NCBI RefSeq assembly: GCF_000712075.1
Contig: NZ_JONW01000011.1
Span: 186,001-250,000 of the forward strand
Length of the DNA: 64,000 nucleotides
Origin: Caulobacter sp. UNC358MFTsu5.1
GTDB lineage: Bacteria > Pseudomonadota > Alphaproteobacteria > Caulobacterales > Caulobacteraceae
Reading direction: 5' to 3'
Part shown: positions 1-8,799 of the stretch, one piece after another
Numbering within the stretch: the first letter of the stretch is position 1
How the letters are laid out: the number at the start of each line of letters is the position of its first letter
The notes under the pieces: generated by a model
Database searches by the model: none
What the model saw: the letters and a program-made list of their open reading frames with translations, nothing else
What the model was told of the DNA's origin: nothing
Translations under genes and position numbers: made by a program

Positions 1-1
1 C

Positions 2-622
2 ATGCGCCGCGCCGGCTTCGCGGTGGCCACGGCGGTCCAGCAGAGCTCGATCCCCCTGGCCGCCCTGCTGGGCCTGCTGGTCTATGGCGAGAAGCTGAGC
101 GCCCTGGGCTGGACCGGCGTGGGCCTGGCCAGCGTGGCCCTGCTGGTGGTCACCTGGCCCCGCACCGGCGCGTCGGGCGAGAAGCCCGTCAGCGGCGCGG
201 TCTTCGCCCTGCTGTCGGGCCTGGCGTTCGGTTTCTGCCTGAACGCCTTCCGCCAGGCCGGCCACGCCCTGGAGCCCGGCCATCCGATCTTCGCCGCGGT
301 GGTCACCCTGATGACCGTGCAGATCGCCCAGACCCTGGCCCTGGGCGCGTTCCTGGCGATCACCGATCGCGCCGCCCTGGTCGCCGTGGCCCGGGCCTGG
401 CGGCCGTCGCTGGGGGCGGGGTTCTGGGGCGCGGCGGCCTCGGCCGGCTGGTTCATCGCCCTGGCCCTGGCGCCGGCGGGGCAGGTGAGGGCGGTCGGGG
501 TGGTCGAGGCGCCCATCGCGGCCTTCGCGGGACGCCGCCTGTTCGCCGAGAGACTGACCGCCGTTCAGATGATCTTCGGCCTGATCGCGGCGGCCGGGGT
601 GGCCATGGCCGCGCTCGGCTAG
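2..622 (+). CDS. EamA/DMT-family permease, 3' part only
   Basis: This is the carboxy-terminal 206 residues of an inner-membrane drug/metabolite-type transporter. The reading frame is open to the left edge, so the true start lies outside the window; the first ATG at base 2 is probably internal. The protein is a run of hydrophobic helices broken by short charged loops. The segments around residues 15-50 and 170-206 look like the ends of the two five-helix EamA repeats. Full-length members have about 290-300 residues, so roughly 85-90 are missing. The substrate cannot be told from sequence. The gene ends 372 bases before mreB and is unlikely to share its function. Confidence 0.75.
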   Translation: MRRAGFAVATAVQQSSIPLAALLGLLVYGEKLSALGWTGVGLASVALLVVTWPRTGASGEKPVSGAVFALLSGLAFGFCLNAFRQAGHALEPGHPIFAAVVTLMTVQIAQTLALGAFLAITDRAALVAVARAWRPSLGAGFWGAAASAGWFIALALAPAGQVRAVGVVEAPIAAFAGRRLFAERLTAVQMIFGLIAAAGVAMAALG

Positions 623-994
623 AAAACGCCATGTTTCTGGGATGAAACCCCCGGCGCCGCCGTTCTGCGAAAACAGGTGATCCAGGGGCTGTAATAGACC
701 TTGAATTCAACGCTTTCGCAGGGCAAACGGGCTTCGTCGGCAGCTTTGTGGCAGTCAGACGACGGCGCGGCGGGGAGCCTGCGCTCCCGTCGTGCGGCAG
801 GCGCTCGTCAATGGGACATAAGCCCGCATTTTGCGGGAATCATGTTGTCCTCCTTTGGAATTGAAGTAGGAGCCATCTTTTCCCTTCGCCTTCGTCGCTT
901 CGGCGACGCAAATGGCTCCGTTTCCGCCTACCGCCATCTTCTCTTTCTAAAGACCCGTCGCCTTCGCCCCCCTATCCCTCAGTCAGGGCTTTCA
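623..994 (+). other. Long mreB upstream/leader region without a gene
   Basis: These 372 bases between the permease and mreB can be read in the mreB frame, but the predicted residues are not MreB-like and MreB proteins start at the ATG at 995. I therefore treat it as promoter plus 5' leader. It holds a nested stem-loop (869-919, listed separately) and C/T-rich tracts after it. No confident -35/-10 pair was found. Confidence 0.5.
869..919 (+). promoter_or_regulatory. mreB: Nested stem-loop in the mreB leader
   Basis: The outer stem pairs GGAGCCAT (869-876) with ATGGCTCC (912-919). Inside it, CGTCGC (893-898) pairs with GCGACG (903-908) around a TTCG tetraloop. There is no following T-run, so it does not look like a terminator. 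It sits about 75 bases before the mreB start and could act as a leader structure. A regulatory role is inference. Confidence 0.4.
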
Positions 995-2038
995 ATGTTT
1001 TCTTCCCTCTTCGGCGTCATCTCCAACGACATCGCCATCGACCTGGGCACCGCCAACACCCTCATCTACATGAAGGGCAAGGGCATCGTCTTGAACGAGC
1101 CGTCGGTGGTCGCGCTGCGTAATGTCGGGGGCCGCAAGATCGTCCACGCCGTGGGGATCGAGGCCAAGCAGATGCTGGGCCGCACGCCGGGCCACATGGA
1201 AGCCATCCGCCCGATGCGCGACGGCGTCATCGCCGACTTCGAAGTCGCCGAGGAGATGATCAAGTACTTCATCCGCAAGGTCCACAACCGCAAGGGCTTC
1301 GTGAACCCCAAGGTGATCGTGTGCGTGCCGTCGGGCGCCACCGCCGTGGAACGCCGCGCCATCAACGACAGCTGCCTGAACGCCTCGGCCCGCCGCGTGG
1401 GCCTGATCGACGAACCGATGGCCGCCGCGATCGGCGCCGGCCTGCCCATCCACGAGCCGACCGGCTCGATGGTCGTCGACATCGGCGGCGGCACCACCGA
1501 AGTGGCCGTGCTGTCGCTGTCGGGCATCGTCTATTCGCGTTCGGTCCGCGTCGGCGGCGACAAGATGGACGAGGCGATCATCAGCTACATGCGCCGCCAC
1601 CATAACCTGCTGATCGGCGAGACGACCGCCGAGCGCATCAAGAAGGAAATCGGCACCGCCCGCGCCCCGGCCGACGGCGAAGGCCTGTCGATCGACGTCA
1701 AGGGCCGCGACCTGATGCAGGGCGTGCCGCGCGAAGTCCGCATCTCGGAAAAGCAGGCCGCCGACGCCCTGGCCGAACCGGTCGGGCAGATCGTCGAGGC
1801 CGTGAAGGTGGCCCTGGAAGCCACCCCGCCGGAACTGGCCAGCGACATCGCCGACAAGGGCATCATGCTGACCGGCGGCGGCGCGCTGCTGCGCGGCCTG
1901 GACGCCGAGATCCGCGACCACACCGGCCTGCCGGTCACCGTGGCCGACGATCCGCTGTCGTGCGTGGCCCTGGGCTGCGGCAAGGTGCTCGAGCATCCCA
2001 AGTGGATGAAGGGCGTGCTTGAATCGACTCTCGCCTAG
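995..2038 (+). CDS. mreB: Rod-shape actin homologue MreB
   Basis: MreB forms membrane-associated filaments that organise cell-wall elongation with MreC, MreD, PBP2 and RodA. The product has 347 residues, the size of Caulobacter MreB, and starts MFSSLFGVISNDIAIDLGTA. The actin-type phosphate loops are visible as DLGTANT near residue 14 and DIGGGTTEVA near residue 160, and the adenosine-binding stretch GGGALLRGL lies near residue 290. I chose the ATG at 995 because upstream in-frame sequence is not MreB-like. mreC follows after 48 bases that contain a small hairpin. It is the first gene of the mre/rod operon. Confidence 0.97.
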   Translation: MFSSLFGVISNDIAIDLGTANTLIYMKGKGIVLNEPSVVALRNVGGRKIVHAVGIEAKQMLGRTPGHMEAIRPMRDGVIADFEVAEEMIKYFIRKVHNRKGFVNPKVIVCVPSGATAVERRAINDSCLNASARRVGLIDEPMAAAIGAGLPIHEPTGSMVVDIGGGTTEVAVLSLSGIVYSRSVRVGGDKMDEAIISYMRRHHNLLIGETTAERIKKEIGTARAPADGEGLSIDVKGRDLMQGVPREVRISEKQAADALAEPVGQIVEAVKVALEATPPELASDIADKGIMLTGGGALLRGLDAEIRDHTGLPVTVADDPLSCVALGCGKVLEHPKWMKGVLESTLA

Positions 2039-2054
2039 GCGTCAATTCAGTCTG

Positions 2055-2072
2055 GACGCCGCGGGGGGCGTC
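2055..2072 (+). promoter_or_regulatory. Short hairpin between mreB and mreC
   Basis: GACGCC (2055-2060) and GGCGTC (2067-2072) form a six-base stem directly before the mreC ribosome binding site (GGAGA, about 2074-2078). No T-run follows, so complete termination is unlikely. It could protect the mreB 3' end or limit mreC translation, which would fit the much higher need for MreB. This is inference. Confidence 0.3.
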
Positions 2073-2086
2073 GGGAGAACTAGTAC

Positions 2087-3196
2087 GTGCCCTTTCGCGA
2101 AGGTCCGCTCGGTGACCTGAAAGTGCCGCTGACGTGGACCGCGGCCGTGGCGTTGATCGTCGCGGTCGTGATCGCGGTGGCGTTCCTGCTGGCCGATCGG
2201 CGCGAGACCCTTCAGCAACAGGCCTATGGCGTCACCCGCCAGACGGTCGACACGGTGTCCAAGCCGGTCAGCGGCGTGATCGCCGCGCCCGGCCGCTGGA
2301 CCGGCCTGGGCGTCGACTTCATCAGCAGCTACTTCTTCACCGCCTCCGAGAACCGCCGGCTGAAGGCCGAGCTGAAGGAGATGCGCGGCTATCGCGACAT
2401 GTACTTGGCCGAGGTCGACAAGAACCAGAGCTACCAGTCGCTGCTGGGCCTGCGCACCGATCCGCCGATTCCGATGGTCGCCGCCCGCGTCGTCAGCGAC
2501 ACCCGCGGACCGTTCGCCAACACCCGCCTGGCCGACAGCGGCTCGGAAAAGGGCGTGGTGGTCGGCAATCCGGTGATGAACGAGCGCGGCCTGGTCGGCC
2601 GCGTGGTCGGCGTGGCTCACGGGGCCAGCCGGGTGCTGCTGTTGACCGACATCGCCTCGCGCACGCCGGTGATGATCGACCGCACCAACGCCCGCGCCAT
2701 CCTGACCGGCGACGGCGGCCCCAATCCCAAGCTGGAATATCTGCGCGGCGTCGACCCGATCAAGGAAGGCGACCGGGTCGTCACCTCGGGCGACGGCGGC
2801 GTGGTGCCGCGCGGCCTGCCGGTGGGCGCGGCGGTCAAGGGCCTGGACGGCCGCTGGCGCGTGGTGCTGTTCGCCGACGACGCGGCCATCGACTATGTCC
2901 GCATCCTGCTGTTCAAGGACTTCTCGCAGCTGGCCGACCAGAAGGCGCTGCTGACCCGCAGCCTGCCGCCGGTCACCACCGAGGACCCCGACGTCTCGAT
3001 CCTGGGACCGACCGCGACCGCTCCGGCCAAGCCGCCGGCCCAGACCGCTCCGGCGACCTCCACGCCGCCGGCCGCCCCCGGTGCGACGACGGTCGCGCCC
3101 GCCGCCAAGCCGCCGACCACCCCGGCCCCGAAACCCGCGACGCCGAAGCCGACGCCGAAGCCGACCGCGGGCCAGCCGGCCGGCGGGGCGATCTAG
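2087..3196 (+). CDS. mreC: Rod-shape-determining protein MreC
   Basis: MreC is a bitopic periplasmic scaffold that links MreB filaments to the PBP2/RodA machinery. The 369-residue product starts at GTG, preceded by GGAGA at good spacing. A transmembrane helix lies at residues 14-35, followed by a predicted coiled coil near residues 60-115. The beta-rich MreC core follows, with the motif VVGNPVMNERGLVGRV near residues 157-172. The last 65 or so residues are a Pro/Ala/Thr/Lys-rich tail, longer than in E. coli MreC and probably disordered. mreD starts two bases after the stop. Confidence 0.95.
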   Translation: MPFREGPLGDLKVPLTWTAAVALIVAVVIAVAFLLADRRETLQQQAYGVTRQTVDTVSKPVSGVIAAPGRWTGLGVDFISSYFFTASENRRLKAELKEMRGYRDMYLAEVDKNQSYQSLLGLRTDPPIPMVAARVVSDTRGPFANTRLADSGSEKGVVVGNPVMNERGLVGRVVGVAHGASRVLLLTDIASRTPVMIDRTNARAILTGDGGPNPKLEYLRGVDPIKEGDRVVTSGDGGVVPRGLPVGAAVKGLDGRWRVVLFADDAAIDYVRILLFKDFSQLADQKALLTRSLPPVTTEDPDVSILGPTATAPAKPPAQTAPATSTPPAAPGATTVAPAAKPPTTPAPKPATPKPTPKPTAGQPAGGAI

Positions 3197-3197
3197 G

Positions 3198-3707
3198 ATG
3201 GGCGGCGCGCGGCCTCTGCATCCCGGCCGCTGGCTGGGCGTGCCCGCGCTGTTCTGCGTGCTGGCGACCATCGCCTTCGCCGCACCGATCCGCATCTTCG
3301 GCCTGCAGCTGCCCGAGCCGGTGTTCGCCATGGTCCCGGCCTTCGCCTGGGCCCTGATCCGCCCCTCGATCCTGGCGCCCTTCGCCCTGCTGCTGCTGGG
3401 CCTGTTCCTGGACATGTTCTGGGGCGGACCGACCGGCCTGTGGGGCCTGTCGCTGCTGATCGCCTACGCCACGGCCCTGACCGGCCGCAACATGATGACC
3501 GGCCAGAGCCGGCCGATGATGTGGGCCTGGTTCGCCGGGGTCACCGCCGTGGCCATGGCCGGCGGCTTCCTGTTCAGCATGCTGGACAGCCTGGCCATGC
3601 CCAGCCTCCTGGCCGTGTTCTGGCAGTTCCTGGTCACGGCCCTGTTGTTCCCGTTCGCCCACCGGCTGATCGACCGGTTCGAGGACGCGGACGTTCGGTT
3701 CCGGTGA
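3198..3707 (+). CDS. mreD: Rod-shape-determining membrane protein MreD
   Basis: This 169-residue polytopic protein has about five hydrophobic helices and the conserved stretch FLDMFWGGPTGLWGLSLL near residues 72-89 that is typical of MreD. It acts in the inner membrane with MreC in the elongasome. I chose the ATG at 3198, two bases after the mreC stop, because it gives a normal MreD length. The pbp2 gene starts four bases downstream. Sequence conservation in this family is low, so the call rests on topology, the one motif and the operon position. Confidence 0.88.
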   Translation: MGGARPLHPGRWLGVPALFCVLATIAFAAPIRIFGLQLPEPVFAMVPAFAWALIRPSILAPFALLLLGLFLDMFWGGPTGLWGLSLLIAYATALTGRNMMTGQSRPMMWAWFAGVTAVAMAGGFLFSMLDSLAMPSLLAVFWQFLVTALLFPFAHRLIDRFEDADVRFR

Positions 3708-3711
3708 CGCC

Positions 3712-5769
3712 ATGAGCGAACCGTCAATCTTCTTCTTCGAGGTCAACGAACGTCAGGGTGTGTTCCACCGCCGGGCGTTCCTGATGGGCGGCCTGGCCGG
3801 CGGCGGCCTGCTGGCCCTGGGCGGACGCCTGGCCCAGCTGCAGCTGGTCGAGGCCCGTCGGTACCAGAAGCTGTCGGCAGGCAACCAGTTCAACTACCGC
3901 CTGACGCCGCCGCCGCGCGGCCTGATCCTGGACCGCAACGGCGTGGCCCTGGCCTCGAACCGCCCGAACTTCCGGCTGATGGTCAGCAAGGAGTCCAAGG
4001 ACTTCGACGTCGAGGCCACGCTGGACGACCTGGCCAAGCTGGTGCCGATCGACGGCACCCGTCGCGCCCGCCTGATCAAGGACATCGCCCGCGCGCCGAA
4101 GAAGGCCCCGGTGGCGGTGATGGAGGACATGACCTGGGAGGAGTTCTCCCGCGTCAACATCCGCGCGCCCGAGCTGCCCGGCGTGACCGCCGACATGGGC
4201 GAGGTGCGGGTCTATCCGTTCGGCGGCGCCTTCGCCCATGTGATCGGCTACGTGGCCAAGGTCTCGGACCGCGACCTGGAGAAGGCCAAGGACGAGCCCG
4301 ACCAGGACCTGCTGCACCATCCGGGCTTCCGGATCGGCAAGCAGGGCGTGGAGAAGGCCCTGGACCGCGAGCTGCGCGGCCGCCCCGGCGCCACCAAGGC
4401 CGAGGTCGACGCCCAGGGCCGCGTGGTCCGCCTGGACCCCGAGGGCGACATCCCGCCCACCCCAGGCAAGGAAGTGCGCCTGACCCTGGACGCCGATATC
4501 CAGAACCGGGCGCTGGAGGTGATGGGCGACGAGAGCGGCGCCATCGTCGTGATGGACATCCGCAACGGCGACCTGCTGGCCATGGTCTCGGCCCCGAGCT
4601 TCGACGCCAACCGCTTCGTGAAGGGCCTGTCCGGCCCCGAGTACAAGGCCCTGGCCGAGTACGAGCGCAAGCCGCTGCTGGACAAGGCCCTGACCGGCAA
4701 CTTCCCGCCCGGCTCGACCTTCAAGCCGACCGTGGGCCTGGCCGCCCTGACCGCCGGGGTCGACCCCGAGGTGCGGGTCAATTGCGGCGGCAGCTGGTAC
4801 TATGGCGGCCGCACCTGGCGGTGCTGGGAGAAGCGCGGCCACGGCTCGCAGAACCTGCACGACGCCATCAAGAACAGCTGCGACATCTACTTCTACCAGA
4901 CGGCCCTGAAGATCGGGCCGGACGCCATCGCCAGCGCCGCGCGGGCCATGGGCTTCGGCCAGGTGTTCGACATCGGCATCCCCGGCCAGAAGAAGGGCCT
5001 GGTGCCCGACCGCGAGTGGAAGAAGCGGGCCTTCAAGAAGAATCCGGCCAACCAGATCTGGTTTCCGGGCGAGACGCCGTCCTACGGGATCGGGCAGGGC
5101 GCGCTGCTGGTCAACGCCCTGCAGCTGGCGGTGATGACCTCGCGCCTGGCCAACAGCAAGAAGGCGCTCAATCCGCGCCTGATCAAGTCGGTCGGCGGCG
5201 TCGAGCAGCCCAGCGGCGCGGCCGTGCCCGACCTGCCGTTCACGCCCGAGCATCTGGCCTATGTGCGCGGCGGCATGGAGGCCGTGGCCAACGACGTGCG
5301 CGGCACGGCCTATCGCCAGAGCCAGCTGGGCCTGGGCGACGTCAAGATGGCCGGCAAGACCGGCACGGCCCAGGTCCGCAGCTACGACAAGGTCGCCGAC
5401 CGCAAGAGCACCAACGTCGCCTGGCGGCTGAAGGACCACAATCTGTTCGTGGCCTTCGCTCCCTACGACGATCCGCGCTACGCCGTGGCCGTCATCATCG
5501 AGCACGGCGGCCTGGGCGGCGCCACCGCCGGCGCCCCGCGGGCCCGCGAGGTGATGCGCGTCGCGCTGCTGAAGGACCCCGAGGTCCGCGCCCGTATCGA
5601 GCGTCCCATGCCGCTGCCGCCGGAACCGGATGACGCCGCCGCGGACGGTTCGGTCGAGGGCGCCGCCCCCGACGATCCGACCGTGGGCGCGCCGCCGCCA
5701 TTTCCGAGTGGTGGGGCCCCCGCCACGCCTATCGTTCCCGCGCCTCCCGTCCCTGGAGCTCCCCGATGA
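3712..5769 (+). CDS. mrdA: Penicillin-binding protein 2, elongation transpeptidase
   Basis: PBP2 cross-links peptidoglycan in the periplasm as partner of the RodA glycosyltransferase. The 685-residue product has an N-terminal anchor (about residues 24-45), a PBP dimer domain with PPPRGLILDRNG near residue 62, and a transpeptidase domain. The active-site motifs are intact: STFK at 335-338 (nucleophile S335), SCD at 389-391 and KTGT at 549-552. The tail from about residue 630 is Pro/Ala/Gly-rich and not part of the catalytic domain. The stop overlaps the rodA start as ATGA, so the two are probably translationally coupled. Confidence 0.96.
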   Translation: MSEPSIFFFEVNERQGVFHRRAFLMGGLAGGGLLALGGRLAQLQLVEARRYQKLSAGNQFNYRLTPPPRGLILDRNGVALASNRPNFRLMVSKESKDFDVEATLDDLAKLVPIDGTRRARLIKDIARAPKKAPVAVMEDMTWEEFSRVNIRAPELPGVTADMGEVRVYPFGGAFAHVIGYVAKVSDRDLEKAKDEPDQDLLHHPGFRIGKQGVEKALDRELRGRPGATKAEVDAQGRVVRLDPEGDIPPTPGKEVRLTLDADIQNRALEVMGDESGAIVVMDIRNGDLLAMVSAPSFDANRFVKGLSGPEYKALAEYERKPLLDKALTGNFPPGSTFKPTVGLAALTAGVDPEVRVNCGGSWYYGGRTWRCWEKRGHGSQNLHDAIKNSCDIYFYQTALKIGPDAIASAARAMGFGQVFDIGIPGQKKGLVPDREWKKRAFKKNPANQIWFPGETPSYGIGQGALLVNALQLAVMTSRLANSKKALNPRLIKSVGGVEQPSGAAVPDLPFTPEHLAYVRGGMEAVANDVRGTAYRQSQLGLGDVKMAGKTGTAQVRSYDKVADRKSTNVAWRLKDHNLFVAFAPYDDPRYAVAVIIEHGGLGGATAGAPRAREVMRVALLKDPEVRARIERPMPLPPEPDDAAADGSVEGAAPDDPTVGAPPPFPSGGAPATPIVPAPPVPGAPR

Positions 5770-6923
5770 CCCTCAGCGGCGGCCTCAGCCGGCCCGGCGA
5801 ACGCGACCGGCCGATCATCAAGTTCATGGAGATCGACTGGACCCTGTGTCTGGTCCTGTGCCTGATCGCCGGCACCGGCGCGCTGATGCTGTTCTCGATC
5901 GCCGGCGCCTCGTGGGAGCCGTGGGCCGACAAGCACCTGCTGCGCTTCGGCATCTATTTCGTGATGATGATCCTGCTGGCGATGGTGGACCTGCGCGTCT
6001 GGTTCACCCTGGCCTATCCGATCTACGGCGTGGCCCTGCTGCTGCTGGTGGCGGTCGAGGCGGTCGGCGACGTGTCTCTGGGCGCCCAGCGCTGGCTGGC
6101 CATCGGGCCGCTGCGCTTCCAGCCGTCCGAGATCATGAAGATCGGCGTCGTCCTGGCCCTGGCCCGCTACTATCACGGCCTGTCGGCCGACAGCGCCCGG
6201 CTGTCGTGGAAGCTGCTGATCCCCGCCGCCCTGATCGGCGCGCCGACCCTGCTGGTCGCCCACCAGCCCGACCTGGGCACCGCGGTGCTGATCGCCCTGC
6301 CGGGCCTGGCGGTGATGGTGCTGGCCGGCCTATCGCTGCGCCTGATCATCGTCGGGATCGTGGCCGGCCTGGCCGCCTTGCCGCCGTTCATCTTCTTCGT
6401 GCTGCACGACTACCAGCGCAACCGGATCCTGACCTTCATGGACCCGGAGAAGGACCCGTCGGGCAACGGCTACCACATCATGCAGTCCAAGATCGCCCTG
6501 GGCTCGGGCGGCCTGCTGGGCAAGGGTTTCGGCCTGGGCTCGCAGAGCCAGCTGAACTTCCTGCCGGAAAAGCAGACCGACTTCATCTTCGCCACCCTGG
6601 CCGAGGAGTTCGGCTTCCTGGGCTGCGTCAGCGTGCTGTTCCTGTACGGCGTGGCGATCTTCATGGCCCTGCGCATCGCCTCGATCAGCCACAGCCACTT
6701 CGGACGCCTGTCGGCCGCCGGTGTGACCGCCACCTTCGCCCTCTACGTGCTGATCAACGGCGCGATGGTGATGGGCATGGCGCCGGTGGTGGGCGTGCCC
6801 ATGCCGATGCTGTCGTACGGCGGCACCGTCATGCTGACGGTCATGGTCGGCTTCGGCCTGGTCCAGGCCGTGCGGGTGCACCGCTATACCGAAGTGACCA
6901 GCGGCAAGGGCTCGCTGATGTAG
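5766..6923 (+). CDS. mrdB: SEDS peptidoglycan glycosyltransferase RodA
   Basis: RodA polymerises lipid II in the inner membrane and pairs with PBP2. The 385-residue product has about ten transmembrane helices and SEDS hallmarks: AQRWLAIGPLRFQPSEIMK near residues 102-120, QPDLGTA near residue 168, and NFLPEKQTDFIFATLAEEFG near residues 263-282. The last is the family signature with its conserved acidic residues. The start overlaps the mrdA stop by four bases. It closes the mre/rod operon and faces a convergent gene 12 bases away. Confidence 0.96.
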   Translation: MTLSGGLSRPGERDRPIIKFMEIDWTLCLVLCLIAGTGALMLFSIAGASWEPWADKHLLRFGIYFVMMILLAMVDLRVWFTLAYPIYGVALLLLVAVEAVGDVSLGAQRWLAIGPLRFQPSEIMKIGVVLALARYYHGLSADSARLSWKLLIPAALIGAPTLLVAHQPDLGTAVLIALPGLAVMVLAGLSLRLIIVGIVAGLAALPPFIFFVLHDYQRNRILTFMDPEKDPSGNGYHIMQSKIALGSGGLLGKGFGLGSQSQLNFLPEKQTDFIFATLAEEFGFLGCVSVLFLYGVAIFMALRIASISHSHFGRLSAAGVTATFALYVLINGAMVMGMAPVVGVPMPMLSYGGTVMLTVMVGFGLVQAVRVHRYTEVTSGKGSLM

Positions 6924-6935
6924 TCGGCCGGGGGG

Positions 6936-7415
6936 CTACTGGCCGTCCAGCGTGTAGTCCATGACGTAGAAGTGCTTGCCGTCCTTGATCTCGATCCTGA
7001 ACGTGCCGGCCAGCCCTTTCAGCGCGCCGCCGCCGGAGTCGGGCACGATCATCACGTCCATCACCCGCTGGTCGCCCTGCATCCAGCCGTGCTGGACGAC
7101 GGCGAAGCTGCCGGCGCGGCCGTCCAGGGTTCCGGTGATCCGCTCCACCGCCACATAGGCCGCCGAGGTCGGCACCGACCCGCCGGCCGCCAGCATCTCG
7201 CCCTTGCTGGTCGCCGTCAGGGCGCCGGCATAGGTCTTGTCCAGGGTCAGCCGGCTGAGCGTCGAGCCCCCATCAGGGCCCTTGTCCTCGGTCGCCGGGA
7301 CGATCCTGACCTCGAAGGTCCCCGTGGCGTGATGCGGCGTGGCGGCCAGGGCGGGCGACGAGACGGCCGGGGCGGCGGCGGCCAGGGCGGCGAAGGTCAG
7401 GTGGCGGAAGATCAT
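6936..7415 (-). CDS. Secreted DUF3224-like protein
   Basis: The product has 159 residues and starts MIFRHLTFAALAAAAPAVSS, a clear Sec signal peptide ending near ALAA. I chose this ATG over an upstream in-frame one because it puts the signal peptide first and follows GGAGC. The mature part is a small beta-rich domain with G-T-F-E-V at its start and LKGLAGTF...HFYVMDYTL at its end, the pattern of the DUF3224 family. The function of that family is not known to me. It is convergent with rodA and transcribed alone. Confidence 0.7.
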   Translation of the reverse strand: MIFRHLTFAALAAAAPAVSSPALAATPHHATGTFEVRIVPATEDKGPDGGSTLSRLTLDKTYAGALTATSKGEMLAAGGSVPTSAAYVAVERITGTLDGRAGSFAVVQHGWMQGDQRVMDVMIVPDSGGGALKGLAGTFRIEIKDGKHFYVMDYTLDGQ

Positions 7416-7515
7416 CGGGCGCTCCAGGTTGGACGCCGAAACCCTTGCGGGACCGCAAGGGTCTTTCAACCGGAATGCTGCGAACGGCGCGATCCCGCCC
7501 GCCAACGGCGGCGCG

Positions 7516-8799
7516 TCACTCCTCGGGCGGCGTCTTGGCCGGCGCCGCGCCCTTCAGCGCCCGTCCCGTGACCACGGCCGCCGCGCCGAACTTGCCCCGC
7601 AGCCCGTCGATGACCGTCTCGCTCTTCAGCGCCCGGCGCTCGTCGCCGGCGAAGAAGTCGTCGGCCGCGCCCTCGGCGGGGACGAAGTCGGTCAGGCCCG
7701 CGCCGATCAGGCGGTAGTGCAGGCCCTTGGGTTCCGCCGCCAGCAGTTCGCGGGCCACCTGGAACAGGGTGCGGGCGGTCTGGGTCGGGACGGGCAGGGT
7801 GCGGCGGCGGGTGTGGATCTTGAAGTCGGGCGTGCGCAGCTTCAGCGTCGCCACCCGTCCCGCCACCCCGCCGGCCCGGGCCTGGCGGGCGACCTTCTCG
7901 CACAGGGGCCACAGCTCGTCCTCGAGGTCCTCGCGCTTGTAGAGGTCGTCGTTGAAGGTGGTCTCGGCGCTGATCGTCTTGCGCTCCTGGTCGGGATCGA
8001 CCAGCCGGGTGTCGCGCCCGTGGGCCAGGTGGTGCAGGCGCAGGCCGCCCGAGCCCAGCACCTTGACCAGCCATTTGAGGTCGGCGTTGGCGATGTCGCC
8101 CACGGTGCGCAGGCCCTCCTGGGCGAGGGCGGTCACCGTGGCCGGGCCCACCCCGGGCAGGATCGACACCGGTCGCGGGGCCAGGAACGCCTCGATCCCG
8201 GTCGCCCCGATCACCGAGAAACCGCGCGGCTTGTCCAGCTCGGACGCGATCTTGGCCAGGAACTTGTTGGGGGCCAGGCCGATCGAGACCGTGATGTTCA
8301 CCTCTTCCTCGATCGCCTTCTGCACCCGCGCCAGCATCACCGCCGGCGGCGCGCCGTGCAGGCGTTCGGTGCCCGAAAGGTCGATCCAGGCCTCGTCCAG
8401 CGACAGCGGCTGCACCAGGGGCGTCAGGGCCTCCAGCTTGGCCATGATCCGCCGGCTCTCGTGCTTGTACTTGGCGAAGTTGGGCTTGATGACCACGGCC
8501 TGCGGGCACAGCTTCAGCGCCTTGTACATCGGCATGGCCGAGCGCGGGCCGCTCATGCGGGCGATGTAGCAGGCCGTCGTCACCACCCCGCGCTTGCCGC
8601 CGCCCACGATCACCGGCTTGTCGCGCAGGGACGGGTCGTCGCGCTTCTCGACCGACGCGTAGAAGGCGTCGCAGTCCATGTGGGCCATGGAAAGCCGGCC
8701 CAGCTCCTCGTGGAACACCACGCGCGGCGAACCGCAGGCCGGACAGCGCGAGACCTTGGCCTCGCCCGTCGCCAGGCAGTCGCGGCAGAGCGCTTTCAT
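7516..8799 (-). CDS. dinB: Y-family DNA polymerase IV with N-terminal zinc ribbon
   Basis: DinB copies past DNA lesions with low fidelity. The 427-residue protein carries the catalytic block MAHMDCDAFYASVEKR near residues 38-53 and the second acidic motif SLDEAWIDLS; a helix-hairpin-helix (ILPGVGPATVTALAQ) and a little-finger domain follow. It differs from the E. coli enzyme in a 36-residue extension with Cys5, Cys8, Cys19 and Cys22, a likely zinc ribbon. The start overlaps the stop of the upstream HAD gene as ATGA, which supports this start and the extension. The C terminus is acidic and Ala-rich rather than a canonical clamp-binding tail. Confidence 0.93.
   Translation of the reverse strand: MKALCRDCLATGEAKVSRCPACGSPRVVFHEELGRLSMAHMDCDAFYASVEKRDDPSLRDKPVIVGGGKRGVVTTACYIARMSGPRSAMPMYKALKLCPQAVVIKPNFAKYKHESRRIMAKLEALTPLVQPLSLDEAWIDLSGTERLHGAPPAVMLARVQKAIEEEVNITVSIGLAPNKFLAKIASELDKPRGFSVIGATGIEAFLAPRPVSILPGVGPATVTALAQEGLRTVGDIANADLKWLVKVLGSGGLRLHHLAHGRDTRLVDPDQERKTISAETTFNDDLYKREDLEDELWPLCEKVARQARAGGVAGRVATLKLRTPDFKIHTRRRTLPVPTQTARTLFQVARELLAAEPKGLHYRLIGAGLTDFVPAEGAADDFFAGDERRALKSETVIDGLRGKFGAAAVVTGRALKGAAPAKTPPEE

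Noticed and set aside
701..994. N-terminal extension of MreB
   Set aside because: The 98 extra residues are not MreB-like and MreB length and start are strongly conserved at 995.
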